Shown: piece after piece, positions 44,907 to 53,989 of the stretch
Layout: every line of letters starts with the position of its first letter
How positions within the stretch are numbered: the stretch's first letter is position 1
Assembly: GCF_014230055.1 (NCBI RefSeq)
Contig: NZ_JACHVA010000127.1
Span: forward strand, 124,001 to 188,000
DNA from: Puniceicoccus vermicola
GTDB taxonomy: Bacteria > Verrucomicrobiota > Verrucomicrobiia > Opitutales > Puniceicoccaceae
Direction: 5' to 3'
DNA: 64,000 bases
The notes under the pieces: generated by a model
The model's database searches: none
What the model was told of the DNA's origin: nothing
The model's input: only the letters and a program-made list of their open reading frames with translations
Position numbers and translations under genes: made by a program

Positions 44907-45008
44907 CTAAGGAAGCGGTCGACGAATACAGCCTGACCTCAATTCTCCGTAGGAAGTGCCGCCAAAACCTCTATTGCCAAAAATCAGCTTCGTGCTAGAA
45001 CGGAACAA

Positions 45009-46103
45009 ATGGAATCCCTGACCGTCAAACTCGGCGACCGCTCTTATCCGATTCGTATTGGCTTCGAACTCTTCGAAAGCCTCCTCGAATCAACCCACCT
45101 CAACCGTGACCGCCGGAGCGGACGCAAATGCGCTATCGCAGTCGACGCAGGAGTTCTCGAACACCATCAGCCGATGCTGGATGAGGCTTTTGAGGAAATT
45201 CCCCGCTGGATCATGCCCGTCGGGGAGAGGTCAAAATCCCTGAAAACGGCCGAAGATCTCCTTCAATTCCTGGCAACCCAAGGGATGGATCGTTCCTCCT
45301 TCCTGATCGCTATTGGAGGGGGCGTATTGGGCGACTTGGCTGGGTTTTGCGCATCGATCTATCTTCGCGGGATCGAATTTTATCAGATCCCCACAACTCT
45401 CCTCTCGATGGTGGACAGCTCCGTCGGCGGCAAAACGGGGGTAAATCTCCCCGCCGGCAAGAATCTGGCGGGGGCCTTCCAGCAACCACTGGGAGTTTCC
45501 GCTTGGCTGCCATTTCTTCGAACCCTTTCTATCCGCGAGTTTTCCGCGGGAATGGCGGAGGTCATCAAATACGGCCTCCTTGCCGATGAAGATCTCTTCC
45601 ATCTGCTGGAGAAGAGCGGCACCATCACCGCAGATTCTCCGGTATTGGAGAATCTCGTCGCCCGCTGCTGCCAAATCAAAGCCGATATCGTTGCCGATGA
45701 CGAACGCGAGCAAGCATCAGAGGGTGGTCGCGCCCTCCTCAACCTAGGCCACACTTTCGGCCATGCAATCGAGGCCATTGCCGGATACGGAGAATATCTC
45801 CATGGTGAAGCCGTGGCGATCGGCCTCCTCATGGCCGTACGCTATTCCGAAGAAACTGGTATCCTGTCCAAAGGAAATTTCGAGCGGGTCAAGAAACTGA
45901 TCATTACCAACGGTCTTCCGGACCAGTTGCGGTCGCCCCTCGATACGGAGAGCCTTCTCACCGCGATGGCTCGCGACAAAAAGGTGCGCGAAGGCAAACT
46001 TCGTCTGATTGTCCTCGAGTCGATCGGAACATCCCGAGTCGTCGAGGCAGCTGACTCATTCCTACTTCGTGAACTCTGGCACGAGTTCGGCGCCCAAGGC
46101 TGA
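45009..46103 (+). CDS. aroB: 3-dehydroquinate synthase
   Basis: 364-aa NAD+- and metal-dependent enzyme of the shikimate pathway, cyclising DAHP to 3-dehydroquinate. NAD-binding GGGVLGD (103-109) and substrate-binding DSSVGGKTGVN (136-146) are intact; metal ligands are in FSAGMAEVIKYGLL (Glu) and NLGHTFGHAIEA (two His). Length is normal. The ATG at 45009 gives the usual start. It is followed by a strong terminator, so it ends its transcription unit. Confidence 0.95.
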   Translation: MESLTVKLGDRSYPIRIGFELFESLLESTHLNRDRRSGRKCAIAVDAGVLEHHQPMLDEAFEEIPRWIMPVGERSKSLKTAEDLLQFLATQGMDRSSFLIAIGGGVLGDLAGFCASIYLRGIEFYQIPTTLLSMVDSSVGGKTGVNLPAGKNLAGAFQQPLGVSAWLPFLRTLSIREFSAGMAEVIKYGLLADEDLFHLLEKSGTITADSPVLENLVARCCQIKADIVADDEREQASEGGRALLNLGHTFGHAIEAIAGYGEYLHGEAVAIGLLMAVRYSEETGILSKGNFERVKKLIITNGLPDQLRSPLDTESLLTAMARDKKVREGKLRLIVLESIGTSRVVEAADSFLLRELWHEFGAQG

Positions 46104-46104
46104 C

Positions 46105-46132
46105 GGAGCTTTTTCCGTCAAAGCTCCATTTT
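46105..46132 (+). terminator. Rho-independent terminator after aroB
   Basis: GGAGCTTT (46105-46112) pairs perfectly with AAAGCTCC (46120-46127), followed by ATTTT, 1 nt after the aroB stop. Confidence 0.8.
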
Positions 46133-46239
46133 CCAGCTATCTATTTTCTAAACGTTTTTCACAACCTCGGACCTTGCCGCGGAATTTGCTTTGAAGGGGA
46201 TCTGCTCCTCCGAGCAAGCTCGCTCTAAATCCCTTTTCT

Positions 46240-47790
46240 ATGAAGTTTATCGAATGGCTCCTGATCACTTTCTACATTGGATGTGGAACTGTGCTCTTCC
46301 TCTATGGTCTCAATTGCTACTGGCAAGTTTTCTTCTTTGTTCGCGGACAGCGCTTTCTCAAGAAGCAATCGGAGAAGGCCGATCGTCTCGCCGAAGAGAT
46401 GTGGGCACACCCGGATTCCCTACCCATCGTCACAACCCAGATTCCTCTCTACAATGAATTCAATGTAGCCGCGCGGATCATGGAAGCCGTCGCGGGAATC
46501 GACTATCCCAAAGACCGACATCAGATTCAGGTTCTCGATGATTCCAACGACGAGACCTGTAGTCTGATCGACCAGATATCTGCGACTCTGAAAGAAAAAG
46601 GTCATTGGGTCGAAGTGTTTCGACGAGACAATCGGGAAGGCTTTAAAGCCGGCGCACTGAAAGCTGCACTGGAGGAAGCTCAGGGCGACTACGTCGCAAT
46701 CTTTGACGGAGACTTCGTGCCGACTCCCCAGTTCATGCGGCAGACGCTACCTCTGCTCATCCATGAAAAGGATCTCGCTCTCGTTCAGGGAAGATGGACG
46801 CACCTCAACCCGAAAGAGAACCTTCTATGCCGTGCCCAGTCTGTCGGGATCGACGGACACTTCTCCATCGAGCAGGCCGCCCGAGCATCCAACGACCTTT
46901 TCCTCAATTTCAATGGAACGGCGGGGCTCTGGCGCAAGAAAGCCATCTACGACTGCGGTAATTGGGAAGGCGATACCCTCACCGAGGATATGGATTTGAG
47001 CTACCGCGCCCAACTTGCGGGCTGGCGGCTTACGTTCCGATCAGAAGCGGTGGTCCCAGCAGAGCTGCCTTCCACTTTCATTGCCTTCAAAAATCAGCAA
47101 TTTCGCTGGGCTAAGGGTTCCATCCAAACTGCCCGGAAATTGTATCCGCGAGTTTGGAAATCTGGCCGCAGTTTCGTTGCTCGGCTCCAAGCCCTGTTTC
47201 ACCTCACCCACTACGGCATTCATCCTGTCATTATCCTGATCGCCCTCATGAGCTTGCCGATGATGTTCATCGTACCCGATCAGATCGGCATTCTCGTACG
47301 GATTTTTGGAGTGGCTTCGATCTTTGTCGCCGCAGTAGGCCCCAATTCACTCTACGTGGTGAGTCAACGGCACCTTTACCCCAAAGATTGGCCTAAGCGG
47401 ATTCTCTTCCTCCCGATCCTGACCGTGATCGGCTTGGGGATCTCCGTATCGAACTGCCGGGGCGTCATCGAAGGCCTCGCAGGAATTCAAAGCGAATTTG
47501 TCCGCACCCCGAAAAAGGGCTCAAACAATAAAATCAGGTATCAAGCGAAAGCCTCTTGGGTGATCTGGGCGGAAATCTTCCTCGCCATTTACTGCGGGAT
47601 CTCCCTCCTCCTTCACATTATTCTCGGTGTTTGGGGGATCGCGCCCTTCCTTCTCCTCTACACTCTGGGATATTCTTTCGTAGGGTTCCGTTCCCTTATC
47701 GAAATTCGCCAATCCAATCCTCTCCGCGCGCAGCCAGATTCAAACGGATTGGCCCAACCTAACTCTCAGTCCGCAGGCGCAACGGGATGA
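46240..47790 (+). CDS. Cellulose synthase-like GT2 membrane glycosyltransferase
   Basis: 516-aa processive-type GT2 enzyme of the CESA/CslA-like group. An N-terminal transmembrane helix (about 5-30) is followed by the catalytic domain with VLDDSNDET, FDGDF, TEDMDLSYR and QQFRWAKGS (the D, DxD, TED and QxxRW motifs of processive synthases), then about five membrane helices. It should polymerise or transfer a sugar from a nucleotide donor while moving it across the inner membrane; glucomannan-like and glycolipid synthases share this layout. No PilZ domain or BcsB-like partner is nearby. It overlaps the next gene by 4 nt. Confidence 0.88.
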   Translation: MKFIEWLLITFYIGCGTVLFLYGLNCYWQVFFFVRGQRFLKKQSEKADRLAEEMWAHPDSLPIVTTQIPLYNEFNVAARIMEAVAGIDYPKDRHQIQVLDDSNDETCSLIDQISATLKEKGHWVEVFRRDNREGFKAGALKAALEEAQGDYVAIFDGDFVPTPQFMRQTLPLLIHEKDLALVQGRWTHLNPKENLLCRAQSVGIDGHFSIEQAARASNDLFLNFNGTAGLWRKKAIYDCGNWEGDTLTEDMDLSYRAQLAGWRLTFRSEAVVPAELPSTFIAFKNQQFRWAKGSIQTARKLYPRVWKSGRSFVARLQALFHLTHYGIHPVIILIALMSLPMMFIVPDQIGILVRIFGVASIFVAAVGPNSLYVVSQRHLYPKDWPKRILFLPILTVIGLGISVSNCRGVIEGLAGIQSEFVRTPKKGSNNKIRYQAKASWVIWAEIFLAIYCGISLLLHIILGVWGIAPFLLLYTLGYSFVGFRSLIEIRQSNPLRAQPDSNGLAQPNSQSAGATG

Positions 47791-49790
47791 ACTCCGTATC
47801 TTTCCGCTGGATCCTCTTTCTAGCGGGAGCCATCTGTTTGGCAGTTGGTTGCCTTCCCTTCTCTCTTCTCGAATCTGTTGAAGCGCCCTCCCTCGGGCGT
47901 GTCTATGGATATGCGCTTCAGGGGATCGGACTTACCCTCTGCTGGGGTTTCTTCCCTCTTGCGACCACTAAGCCGAAACAAAGCATCCTCCTCATTCTGG
48001 GCCTCAGCGTAGCCCTGCGCCTCCTTCTCTTTCCCGCCCCTGCCAGCGACGACCTTCACCGCTACCGCTGGGAAGGCAAACTGACGATCTCGGGAGAAAT
48101 TCCATTTGCTCAACCGGCTGATGATCCATCACTCGCAAACTTCCGAGATGCCGATTGGGAGAGGATGAATCATAAGGACAAGGGCACAATCTATCCCCCC
48201 TTGGCTCAACTCACATTCGGTAGTCTAGCCCTGATATCATCTCCCGAGACAACCCCAATCGCAGAGAAAGTAATATTCTCTCTAGCCGATCTCGGGACCA
48301 TTTTCCTAGTTCTCGTTCTGTTGCGTAAACGTCGGTTGCCCCTGTCCTATTCGCTATTCTATGCGGTAAACCCAATTACTCTCCTCTCTTTCGCTGGGGA
48401 GGCGCACTACGATTCGTTATTCATTCTTCCTTTGGTCGGATCGATCGTCGCACTGGAATCAGGACGCTCTCGCCTCTCTTGGGTGCTCTTGGCGGTATCG
48501 ATTCAGTTCAAATTGATCAGCCTCATAATTCTACCCATTTGGATCCTACGACGCCAATTCCGCGGCATTGCATTGGGAATCGGCGTTCTCCTGATCCCAT
48601 GGATTCCATTTCTAGGAGGAATTCCTGCCTGGACCCGCTCTGTTGCCGAATTTGGCGGCAGCGGAACCTTTCAAGGCCTGATCCCCTTTCTCCTCAGGGC
48701 CCTAAATTTGTCAGAGAACTTAGCTCCGCCGATCGGTGGCATTCTCTTCCTCAGCATCCTCGGATGGACTTTCTATAAAGGAGGGGCCGCTGCCAGCATC
48801 GCCCGCAGATCCTTCTGTGCCCTGATTCTCTGCAGCCCTGTCATTCACTTTTGGTATTTGGCCTGGATCCTCCCTTTCGTAGCCCTGCGACCCTCGCTCA
48901 GCTGGCTCTGGCTTTGCGCGTCTCAGGCGCTCTATTTCCTGGTGTGGCCCCAATACGCCAAGACGGGATACTGGGAACTTCCTCCTATAGCAGAAACCGT
49001 TATCTGGCTTCCTTTTTTGCTCATCGGAATTTGGGAGTTCAACCGGATACGTAGCCGTTGCCGAGTCTCCCCCGCAGCAGATTCTCTCACTGAGACGAGC
49101 TTAGGAATCGTAATCCCCACCTATAATGCGGGCCAGTCTCTCGAAAGATGCCTCCAATCGATCAAAAAAAGTTCTCAACAGCCCCATCAATGCATCGTTG
49201 TCGATGGTGGATCATCCGATGAGACTATCGCGATTGCGGATCGCCATCGAGTACCGGTCCTTCAGTCTGAACTAGGGCGCGGCCAACAGGTTCAAGCCGG
49301 CATCATTGCCTCCAATACGGACTGGATTCTAATCCTCCATGCGGATTGCGAACTACATCCTCAAGCAATCGAATCTATTTCCAATCTAGAACCTGAGATT
49401 GCAGGAGGCGGATGTGGCCAGCGATTCTCACCCGGCAATTGCGCTCTGACACTTGTCGAATTCTTAAATGAAGGCCGAGCGGTCTTGGGAGAATCCTACT
49501 GGGGTGATCAGGGAATGTTCCTACGGCGTAAGTTCAAAAGTGTCTGGTCCACCCTTCATCAATTCCCATTGATGGAGGATGTCGAACTAAGCCGGCTCAT
49601 CCGGCGAGCTGGAGAGACCTGTTACCTAGGTCTCGAAACCCGTTCCGAATCGAACAAGTGGAGCCGGGGTAATAAATTCTCCCGGCTCGTACTCGTCTTC
49701 AGCCTCGTAATTCGCTTTCGGATTGCCGCCCTCTTCGGCAGGCATGCGACAATCGCCGGAAACCTATACCGTCGCTACTACAACGGATGA
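47787..49790 (+). CDS. Fusion: GT-C membrane protein plus TIGR04283-type GT2
   Basis: 667-aa two-part protein. Residues 1-430 hold about ten transmembrane segments with an early DDLHRYRWEGK loop, similar to GT87/GT-C mannosyltransferases. Residues 439-667 form a cytosolic GT2 domain whose motifs (VIPTYNAGQSL, VDGGSSDET, ILHADCELHPQAI, YWGDQGMFLRR, FPLMEDVELSRLIRRAG) match the TIGR04283 family, a glycosyltransferase type recurrent in arsenosugar loci. The fused order is unusual. Overlap of 4 nt with the upstream cellulose synthase-like gene shows the two work together, perhaps on a lipid-linked glycan. A contribution to the arsenosugar locus 10 kb away is possible but unproven. Confidence 0.85.
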   Translation: MNSVSFRWILFLAGAICLAVGCLPFSLLESVEAPSLGRVYGYALQGIGLTLCWGFFPLATTKPKQSILLILGLSVALRLLLFPAPASDDLHRYRWEGKLTISGEIPFAQPADDPSLANFRDADWERMNHKDKGTIYPPLAQLTFGSLALISSPETTPIAEKVIFSLADLGTIFLVLVLLRKRRLPLSYSLFYAVNPITLLSFAGEAHYDSLFILPLVGSIVALESGRSRLSWVLLAVSIQFKLISLIILPIWILRRQFRGIALGIGVLLIPWIPFLGGIPAWTRSVAEFGGSGTFQGLIPFLLRALNLSENLAPPIGGILFLSILGWTFYKGGAAASIARRSFCALILCSPVIHFWYLAWILPFVALRPSLSWLWLCASQALYFLVWPQYAKTGYWELPPIAETVIWLPFLLIGIWEFNRIRSRCRVSPAADSLTETSLGIVIPTYNAGQSLERCLQSIKKSSQQPHQCIVVDGGSSDETIAIADRHRVPVLQSELGRGQQVQAGIIASNTDWILILHADCELHPQAIESISNLEPEIAGGGCGQRFSPGNCALTLVEFLNEGRAVLGESYWGDQGMFLRRKFKSVWSTLHQFPLMEDVELSRLIRRAGETCYLGLETRSESNKWSRGNKFSRLVLVFSLVIRFRIAALFGRHATIAGNLYRRYYNG

Positions 49791-49809
49791 GTCGCCCCCC
49801 ACGGGAAGG

Positions 49810-50985
49810 TCACGGAACCAGTCGGAAGAACTTCCTCTTCCCCGCCTGAATGACCTGACCTTCACCGACCTCTCCGATCAGCTCATTCCGATCATCGATT
49901 CGCTCTCCATCACGCTTCACAGCCCCCTGCCCAATCAAACGGATAATTTCCTTCTTACTGGGAAAAAGGCCCGAAGCATCCATAGCCTCGACCAACTTCG
50001 AGTCGCTGGAAAGCGAATGCTCCTTCATCGAAACCTCAGTCATATCCTCCGGATTCTCTCCCCGGGAGAAAACCTGCTCAAAACCACGGAGAGCTTCCTC
50101 GCCCGATTCCGGAGAGTGAAAACGACTGACGAGCTCTTGAGCTAGATTCTTCTTCGCATCCATCGGGTGGCCCTGCTTACGACGAGCGATTTCCTCAGCA
50201 TCGGTTAGCAGCAAGAGCCGATAATATTCCCACATCGTATCGTCCGGAATCGACATCACCTTGCCGAACATATCCTGAGGTGAATCATTGAAAGAGACGT
50301 AGTTATCGTAAGACTTCGACATCTTGCGATATCCATCCAGTCCGACTAAGAGAGGAAGGGTTAGGACGGCTTGTTCGGGTTTGCCCGCGTCCTTTTGCAA
50401 GGCGCGACCGACCAACATATTGAAGAGCTGATCACTCCCCCCAAGCTCAACATCTGCATCCAGGATCAGAGAATCATAGCCCTGAATCAGCGGATAGAGG
50501 AACTCAACGATACTGATAGGTGTGTTCGAAGCGTACCGCTTGGAGAAATCGTCGCGCTCCAACATTCGGGCAACGGTCATCTTGCGCGAAAGCTCGAGAC
50601 AATCGGCAAATCCCATTTTCCCGAACCATTCACTGTTGTAGCGAACAGTGGTCTTTTCTTTGTCCAGAACACGGAAAGCCTGATCGAGATAGGTCTGCGA
50701 ATTAATTTTCACATCCTCCGCAGTCAGAACCGGACGGGTCGAAGACCGTCCACTCGGGTCACCAATCATCGCCGTGTAGTCTCCGATGATTAAAATCGCC
50801 TCGTGGCCTTGGTCCTGAAATTCGCGGAGCTTGTTGAAAACCACCAAGTGCCCAAAAGTGAGATCGGGACGCGTAGGATCGACCCCCAGCTTAACCTTCA
50901 AGCGTTTGCCCTGAGCAATCCGCTCCTCCAACTCGTCCACCCCGATTGCGTTCTCGGTGTTAATTTCAAAATCAAAAGCCTTCAT
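49810..50985 (-). CDS. tyrS: Tyrosyl-tRNA synthetase
   Basis: 391-aa class I aminoacyl-tRNA synthetase charging tRNA-Tyr, of the shorter TyrZ-like type. The HIGH-equivalent is TFGHL (43-47), the tyrosine-binding GGSDQ is at 182-186 and KMSKS at 221-225. The C-terminal S4-like RNA-binding domain runs from about 325. Start ATG at 50985 gives MKAFDFEINTENAI. It converges on the GT fusion gene with 19 nt between stops. No T-box is expected or seen. Confidence 0.95.
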   Translation of the reverse strand: MKAFDFEINTENAIGVDELEERIAQGKRLKVKLGVDPTRPDLTFGHLVVFNKLREFQDQGHEAILIIGDYTAMIGDPSGRSSTRPVLTAEDVKINSQTYLDQAFRVLDKEKTTVRYNSEWFGKMGFADCLELSRKMTVARMLERDDFSKRYASNTPISIVEFLYPLIQGYDSLILDADVELGGSDQLFNMLVGRALQKDAGKPEQAVLTLPLLVGLDGYRKMSKSYDNYVSFNDSPQDMFGKVMSIPDDTMWEYYRLLLLTDAEEIARRKQGHPMDAKKNLAQELVSRFHSPESGEEALRGFEQVFSRGENPEDMTEVSMKEHSLSSDSKLVEAMDASGLFPSKKEIIRLIGQGAVKRDGERIDDRNELIGEVGEGQVIQAGKRKFFRLVP

Positions 50986-51134
50986 GGAAACCGTGAAAGG
51001 TATCCATGAGGGTATAATGTTGGCAAGGAATCTCTGGAACTCAGAATGTCTGCCAACAAATCAGAAATACGAATTTCGGCCTAAGAACACCGTTAAAAGC
51101 ATCCAGCAGAAATCAGAATGCTGCCCATGCGAAT

Positions 51135-52085
51135 CTAACCAAACAACCCCTTCCGCAATCCAGTCCCCACGGCAAGCCCCTTCCAGTCACTCCCACGCAG
51201 AGGATGAGGCCTTCGCGCCCGCTTCCCATCCGGTTCATCCTTCAAGGTCCGACGCACAAAGTCCTCCGATCCCAGCACCATCCCATCCGAAAAATAGCGA
51301 ACCCGGCACCGCAATACCACGGAAAGAGGCAACTTCCCCTTCTCCTCTTGCAAAACCCGCACCGCTTCTTCGTGAGAAATGGACGCTTTCCCTTCTTTCT
51401 CACCACCGCCAGCCCCATACAAAGTCTGCCGATACCCCGCCAGGTCCTTATCCACAACCGAGAGCCCGGCTCGAGCCAAGCGCCCGCCCCCAAGCGCCTC
51501 CGCATACCCACAAAACCGATAATCCTTAGGATCCGAAACCAACCCGGCTCGAACTGCATTTAAGTCAATATAGGCCGCTACCGTTCTGAGTGCCCAACGA
51601 TCCCCTTCCACCAAAACACTCTTAAAACGAGCGGACCAAAGCGGACCAAACCGATCCCGCGACCGGTTAAACCAAAGCGTAAAACGAAGCTTCAAGGTCC
51701 GCATAAACTCCGAAACATCATGCATCCGACGGGTAAGCTCCTTACGCAACTCCCTCCCATCAAGAAAGTTATCCTTCAAATGTCCCTCCAAAACCTCAGC
51801 GGGCATCGGATTCCAGGGAGTAGGCTTAGGATACAACTTCCGATACCGACGAACCAACTCCGCATCCGAAACTTCCGTATTCTCCGGCGGCACCTCCGCC
51901 AGAATATGGAAATGGTTCTTCATCACCGCATAAGTAACCACCCGAACCCCAGAAAACTCGGCCACCTGCCAAATCATTTTCCGCAAAACCTCCCTCTCCC
52001 GATCGCCGAAAAGCGCCTCCCCATTCACGGTCCGACTCATCAGATGATGGTACGACAATTGATCCGATGCCTTGCGCCTAGCCAT
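51135..52085 (-). CDS. REP-associated tyrosine transposase (RAYT), copy 3
   Basis: 316-aa HUH transposase nearly identical to the copies at 2582-3538 and 37369-38325. The HFH motif is intact (KNHFHILAEVP, with A for V) and Phe135 stands where copy 1 has Tyr137. It differs mainly at the first ten residues (MARRKASDQL) and in scattered substitutions (PPENTEVSD for PPAGTEVSD). A strong RBS (AGGAG) precedes the ATG at 52085. Located between tyrS and a methyltransferase gene, with no disrupted gene visible on either side. Confidence 0.88.
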   Translation of the reverse strand: MARRKASDQLSYHHLMSRTVNGEALFGDREREVLRKMIWQVAEFSGVRVVTYAVMKNHFHILAEVPPENTEVSDAELVRRYRKLYPKPTPWNPMPAEVLEGHLKDNFLDGRELRKELTRRMHDVSEFMRTLKLRFTLWFNRSRDRFGPLWSARFKSVLVEGDRWALRTVAAYIDLNAVRAGLVSDPKDYRFCGYAEALGGGRLARAGLSVVDKDLAGYRQTLYGAGGGEKEGKASISHEEAVRVLQEEKGKLPLSVVLRCRVRYFSDGMVLGSEDFVRRTLKDEPDGKRARRPHPLRGSDWKGLAVGTGLRKGLFG

Positions 52086-52115
52086 AACTCCTACTTTTCA
52101 GAACTATAGAAACTA

Positions 52116-52142
52116 GTCAATGATTTTAAAACAGTTATATAA
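52116..52142 (-). repeat. Conserved upstream block of RAYT copy 3
   Basis: 27-base counterpart of the blocks before copies 1 and 2, beginning GTCAATGATTTT and ending ACAGTTATATAA on the + strand, 30 nt before the ATG of copy 3. The sequence between block and start codon is much less conserved. Confidence 0.6.
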
Positions 52143-52195
52143 AACAACTCGTAAGTTTATTGTAGGAACCAAATTTAAGAAGCATAGTGAGAAGA

Positions 52196-52927
52196 ATGAA
52201 CCGAGTAAAAATCAGTGAGAAATCCTCTCTTGCAGAGATACGCGAACGTTTCGATTCCGATGTTGATCGGTTTTCTCGGCTGGAGACTGGGCAGACTGCC
52301 ACTATTGATGCGAAGCTTGCAATGGAGGTTACCTGCAAGGTTGCCGCGTCCGCGACTCCCGAAATCAGTCAGATCTTGGATATTGGGTGTGGAGCTGGGA
52401 ACTACTCTTTACAGTTGATGGAGGAAACTGAGGGACCGATTTCCTGCCATCTCTCTGATTTAAGTCAACCGATGCTGGATCGAGCTCGAGAAAGGGTTTC
52501 TGCTCTTGGGAGAGGACCCGTTCAGATGTTCGCAGGCGATTTTCGGACTCTCGATTTTCCCGAAGGCTCTTATGATGTGATCTTGGCGGCTGCGGTCCTC
52601 CATCACCTGCGAGACTCATCCGATTGGGAGAATGCCTTTCAGAAACTTTACCGGCTTCTCCGACCTGGAGGCGGGATTTGGATTGTCGATCTGGTCCATC
52701 ATAGCATTCCCACTGTGCAGAACCTGATGTGGGAACGATACGGAGAATACCTCGAATCCCTCGGTGGACCCGAATATCGGCAGAAGGTGTTTGCCTACAT
52801 TGAAAAAGAAGACTCCCCTCGCCCGCTACTCTGGCAACTTGACCTGCTGAAAAAGGTGGGATTCCAAAATGTCGAAGTTCTTCATAAGAACTCATGCTTT
52901 GCCGCTTTTGGCGGAATCCGCTCCTAA
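52196..52927 (+). CDS. Class I SAM-dependent methyltransferase
   Basis: 243-aa methyltransferase with motif ILDIGCGAGNYSLQLM (SAM-binding glycine loop), LSDLSQPMLDRARERV (acidic residue binding the SAM ribose), VILAAAVLHHLRD and LRPGGGIWIVDLVHH. The C-terminal third, EYLESLGGPEYRQKVFAYIEKEDSPRP, is shared by a group of small-molecule methyltransferases whose substrate is unknown to me. ATG at 52196 is used; a GTG at 52187 in the same frame would add three residues, and neither has a clear RBS. It converges with the next gene, 16 nt between stops. Confidence 0.85.
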   Translation: MNRVKISEKSSLAEIRERFDSDVDRFSRLETGQTATIDAKLAMEVTCKVAASATPEISQILDIGCGAGNYSLQLMEETEGPISCHLSDLSQPMLDRARERVSALGRGPVQMFAGDFRTLDFPEGSYDVILAAAVLHHLRDSSDWENAFQKLYRLLRPGGGIWIVDLVHHSIPTVQNLMWERYGEYLESLGGPEYRQKVFAYIEKEDSPRPLLWQLDLLKKVGFQNVEVLHKNSCFAAFGGIRS

Positions 52928-52943
52928 GAGCGTCCATCAATCG

Positions 52944-53846
52944 CTACTGCGCCCAAATTAATTCGGGGCCGAGGGGAACGATTCCCGTAGGATTGATTTC
53001 GTTATGAGTTCGATAGTAGTGGTTTTTGATTTGCGTGAAATCGACCGTCTCCGCGATTCCCGGCCTGTGATACAGTTGTTCCAAATGCATCTGTAAATAG
53101 GGATACTCGGAAATCTTTCGCCGATTGCATTTAAAATGGCCGTGATAGACTGCATCAAAACGGACGAGCGTGCAGAAGAGGCGCCAATCTGTTTCCACTA
53201 GGCGATCCCGAAAAAGGTAAGGTCCTCCCTCGGACAGGATTTCTTCAACCGTTCCGAGTGCTTGGAACAGGGATTCAAAAGCCTCTTCGTAAGCATCTTG
53301 CTGAGTCGCAAATCCCGCTCGATAGACCCCATTATTGATTTTCTCGTAGATGGTCTGGCTCAGTGCGGCTTGCTCTTTGTCAAGGTCTTCGGGAAACAGA
53401 TCGACCGGGGAGGAGGCAAGATCGCGGAAATCTTTTGCCAGCAATCGGCAGATATCATCCTCAGAGTTGTTCACGATCCGCTTTTCTTTTTTGTCCCAGA
53501 GAACGGGAACGGTGACTCTCCCGGAAAAATTGGGATCTGACGCTTTATACGCCTCGGCCAGATAGGAAAAGCCCTCGGCATCGTCCTTGCCATGCCCCTT
53601 TCCTTCTCGGAAAGCCCAACCTTTTTCATCCCGAATCGGATCCGCGAATGATACCCCGATCACCGGCTCCAATCCCATTTCCCGGAGGACGATCCAAGTC
53701 CGATGCGCCCATGGACAGGCTTTGCAAATGTAGAGGTGATAACGACCCGGCTCGGGATGAACCTCAGTACTCCGAAACGCATCTTCCTGCCTCTCAAAGG
53801 AACCTCCTTGGCCATCACTTTCCTCTGGGAACTGCGCCTGACTCAT
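52944..53846 (-). CDS. Glutathionyl-hydroquinone reductase (GST Xi, YqjG/ECM4 type)
   Basis: 300-aa GST-superfamily protein. The catalytic motif CPWAHR (LYICKACPWAHRTW, catalytic Cys) defines the Xi class, which reductively removes glutathione from glutathionyl-hydroquinones. The C-terminal helical domain contains the family segment RLVETDWRLFCTLVRFDAVYHGHFKCN and the Tyr-rich IKNHYYRTHNEINPTGIVPLGP, which ends most YqjG proteins. Cytosolic. No glutathione synthesis genes are visible in the window. Confidence 0.93.
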   Translation of the reverse strand: MSQAQFPEESDGQGGSFERQEDAFRSTEVHPEPGRYHLYICKACPWAHRTWIVLREMGLEPVIGVSFADPIRDEKGWAFREGKGHGKDDAEGFSYLAEAYKASDPNFSGRVTVPVLWDKKEKRIVNNSEDDICRLLAKDFRDLASSPVDLFPEDLDKEQAALSQTIYEKINNGVYRAGFATQQDAYEEAFESLFQALGTVEEILSEGGPYLFRDRLVETDWRLFCTLVRFDAVYHGHFKCNRRKISEYPYLQMHLEQLYHRPGIAETVDFTQIKNHYYRTHNEINPTGIVPLGPELIWAQ

Positions 53847-53989
53847 GAATTCCTCCTTGCGACGATTAAATCGAGATTATCCATGCATCGAAACATGGTA
53901 TAAAACGACCTTTGGTCAAATGGCTCCCCACACAACCAAGGGCTTTCTCGAACTCTAAGGGGATCTCCCGAAAGCCCCCCGCGGACAGC

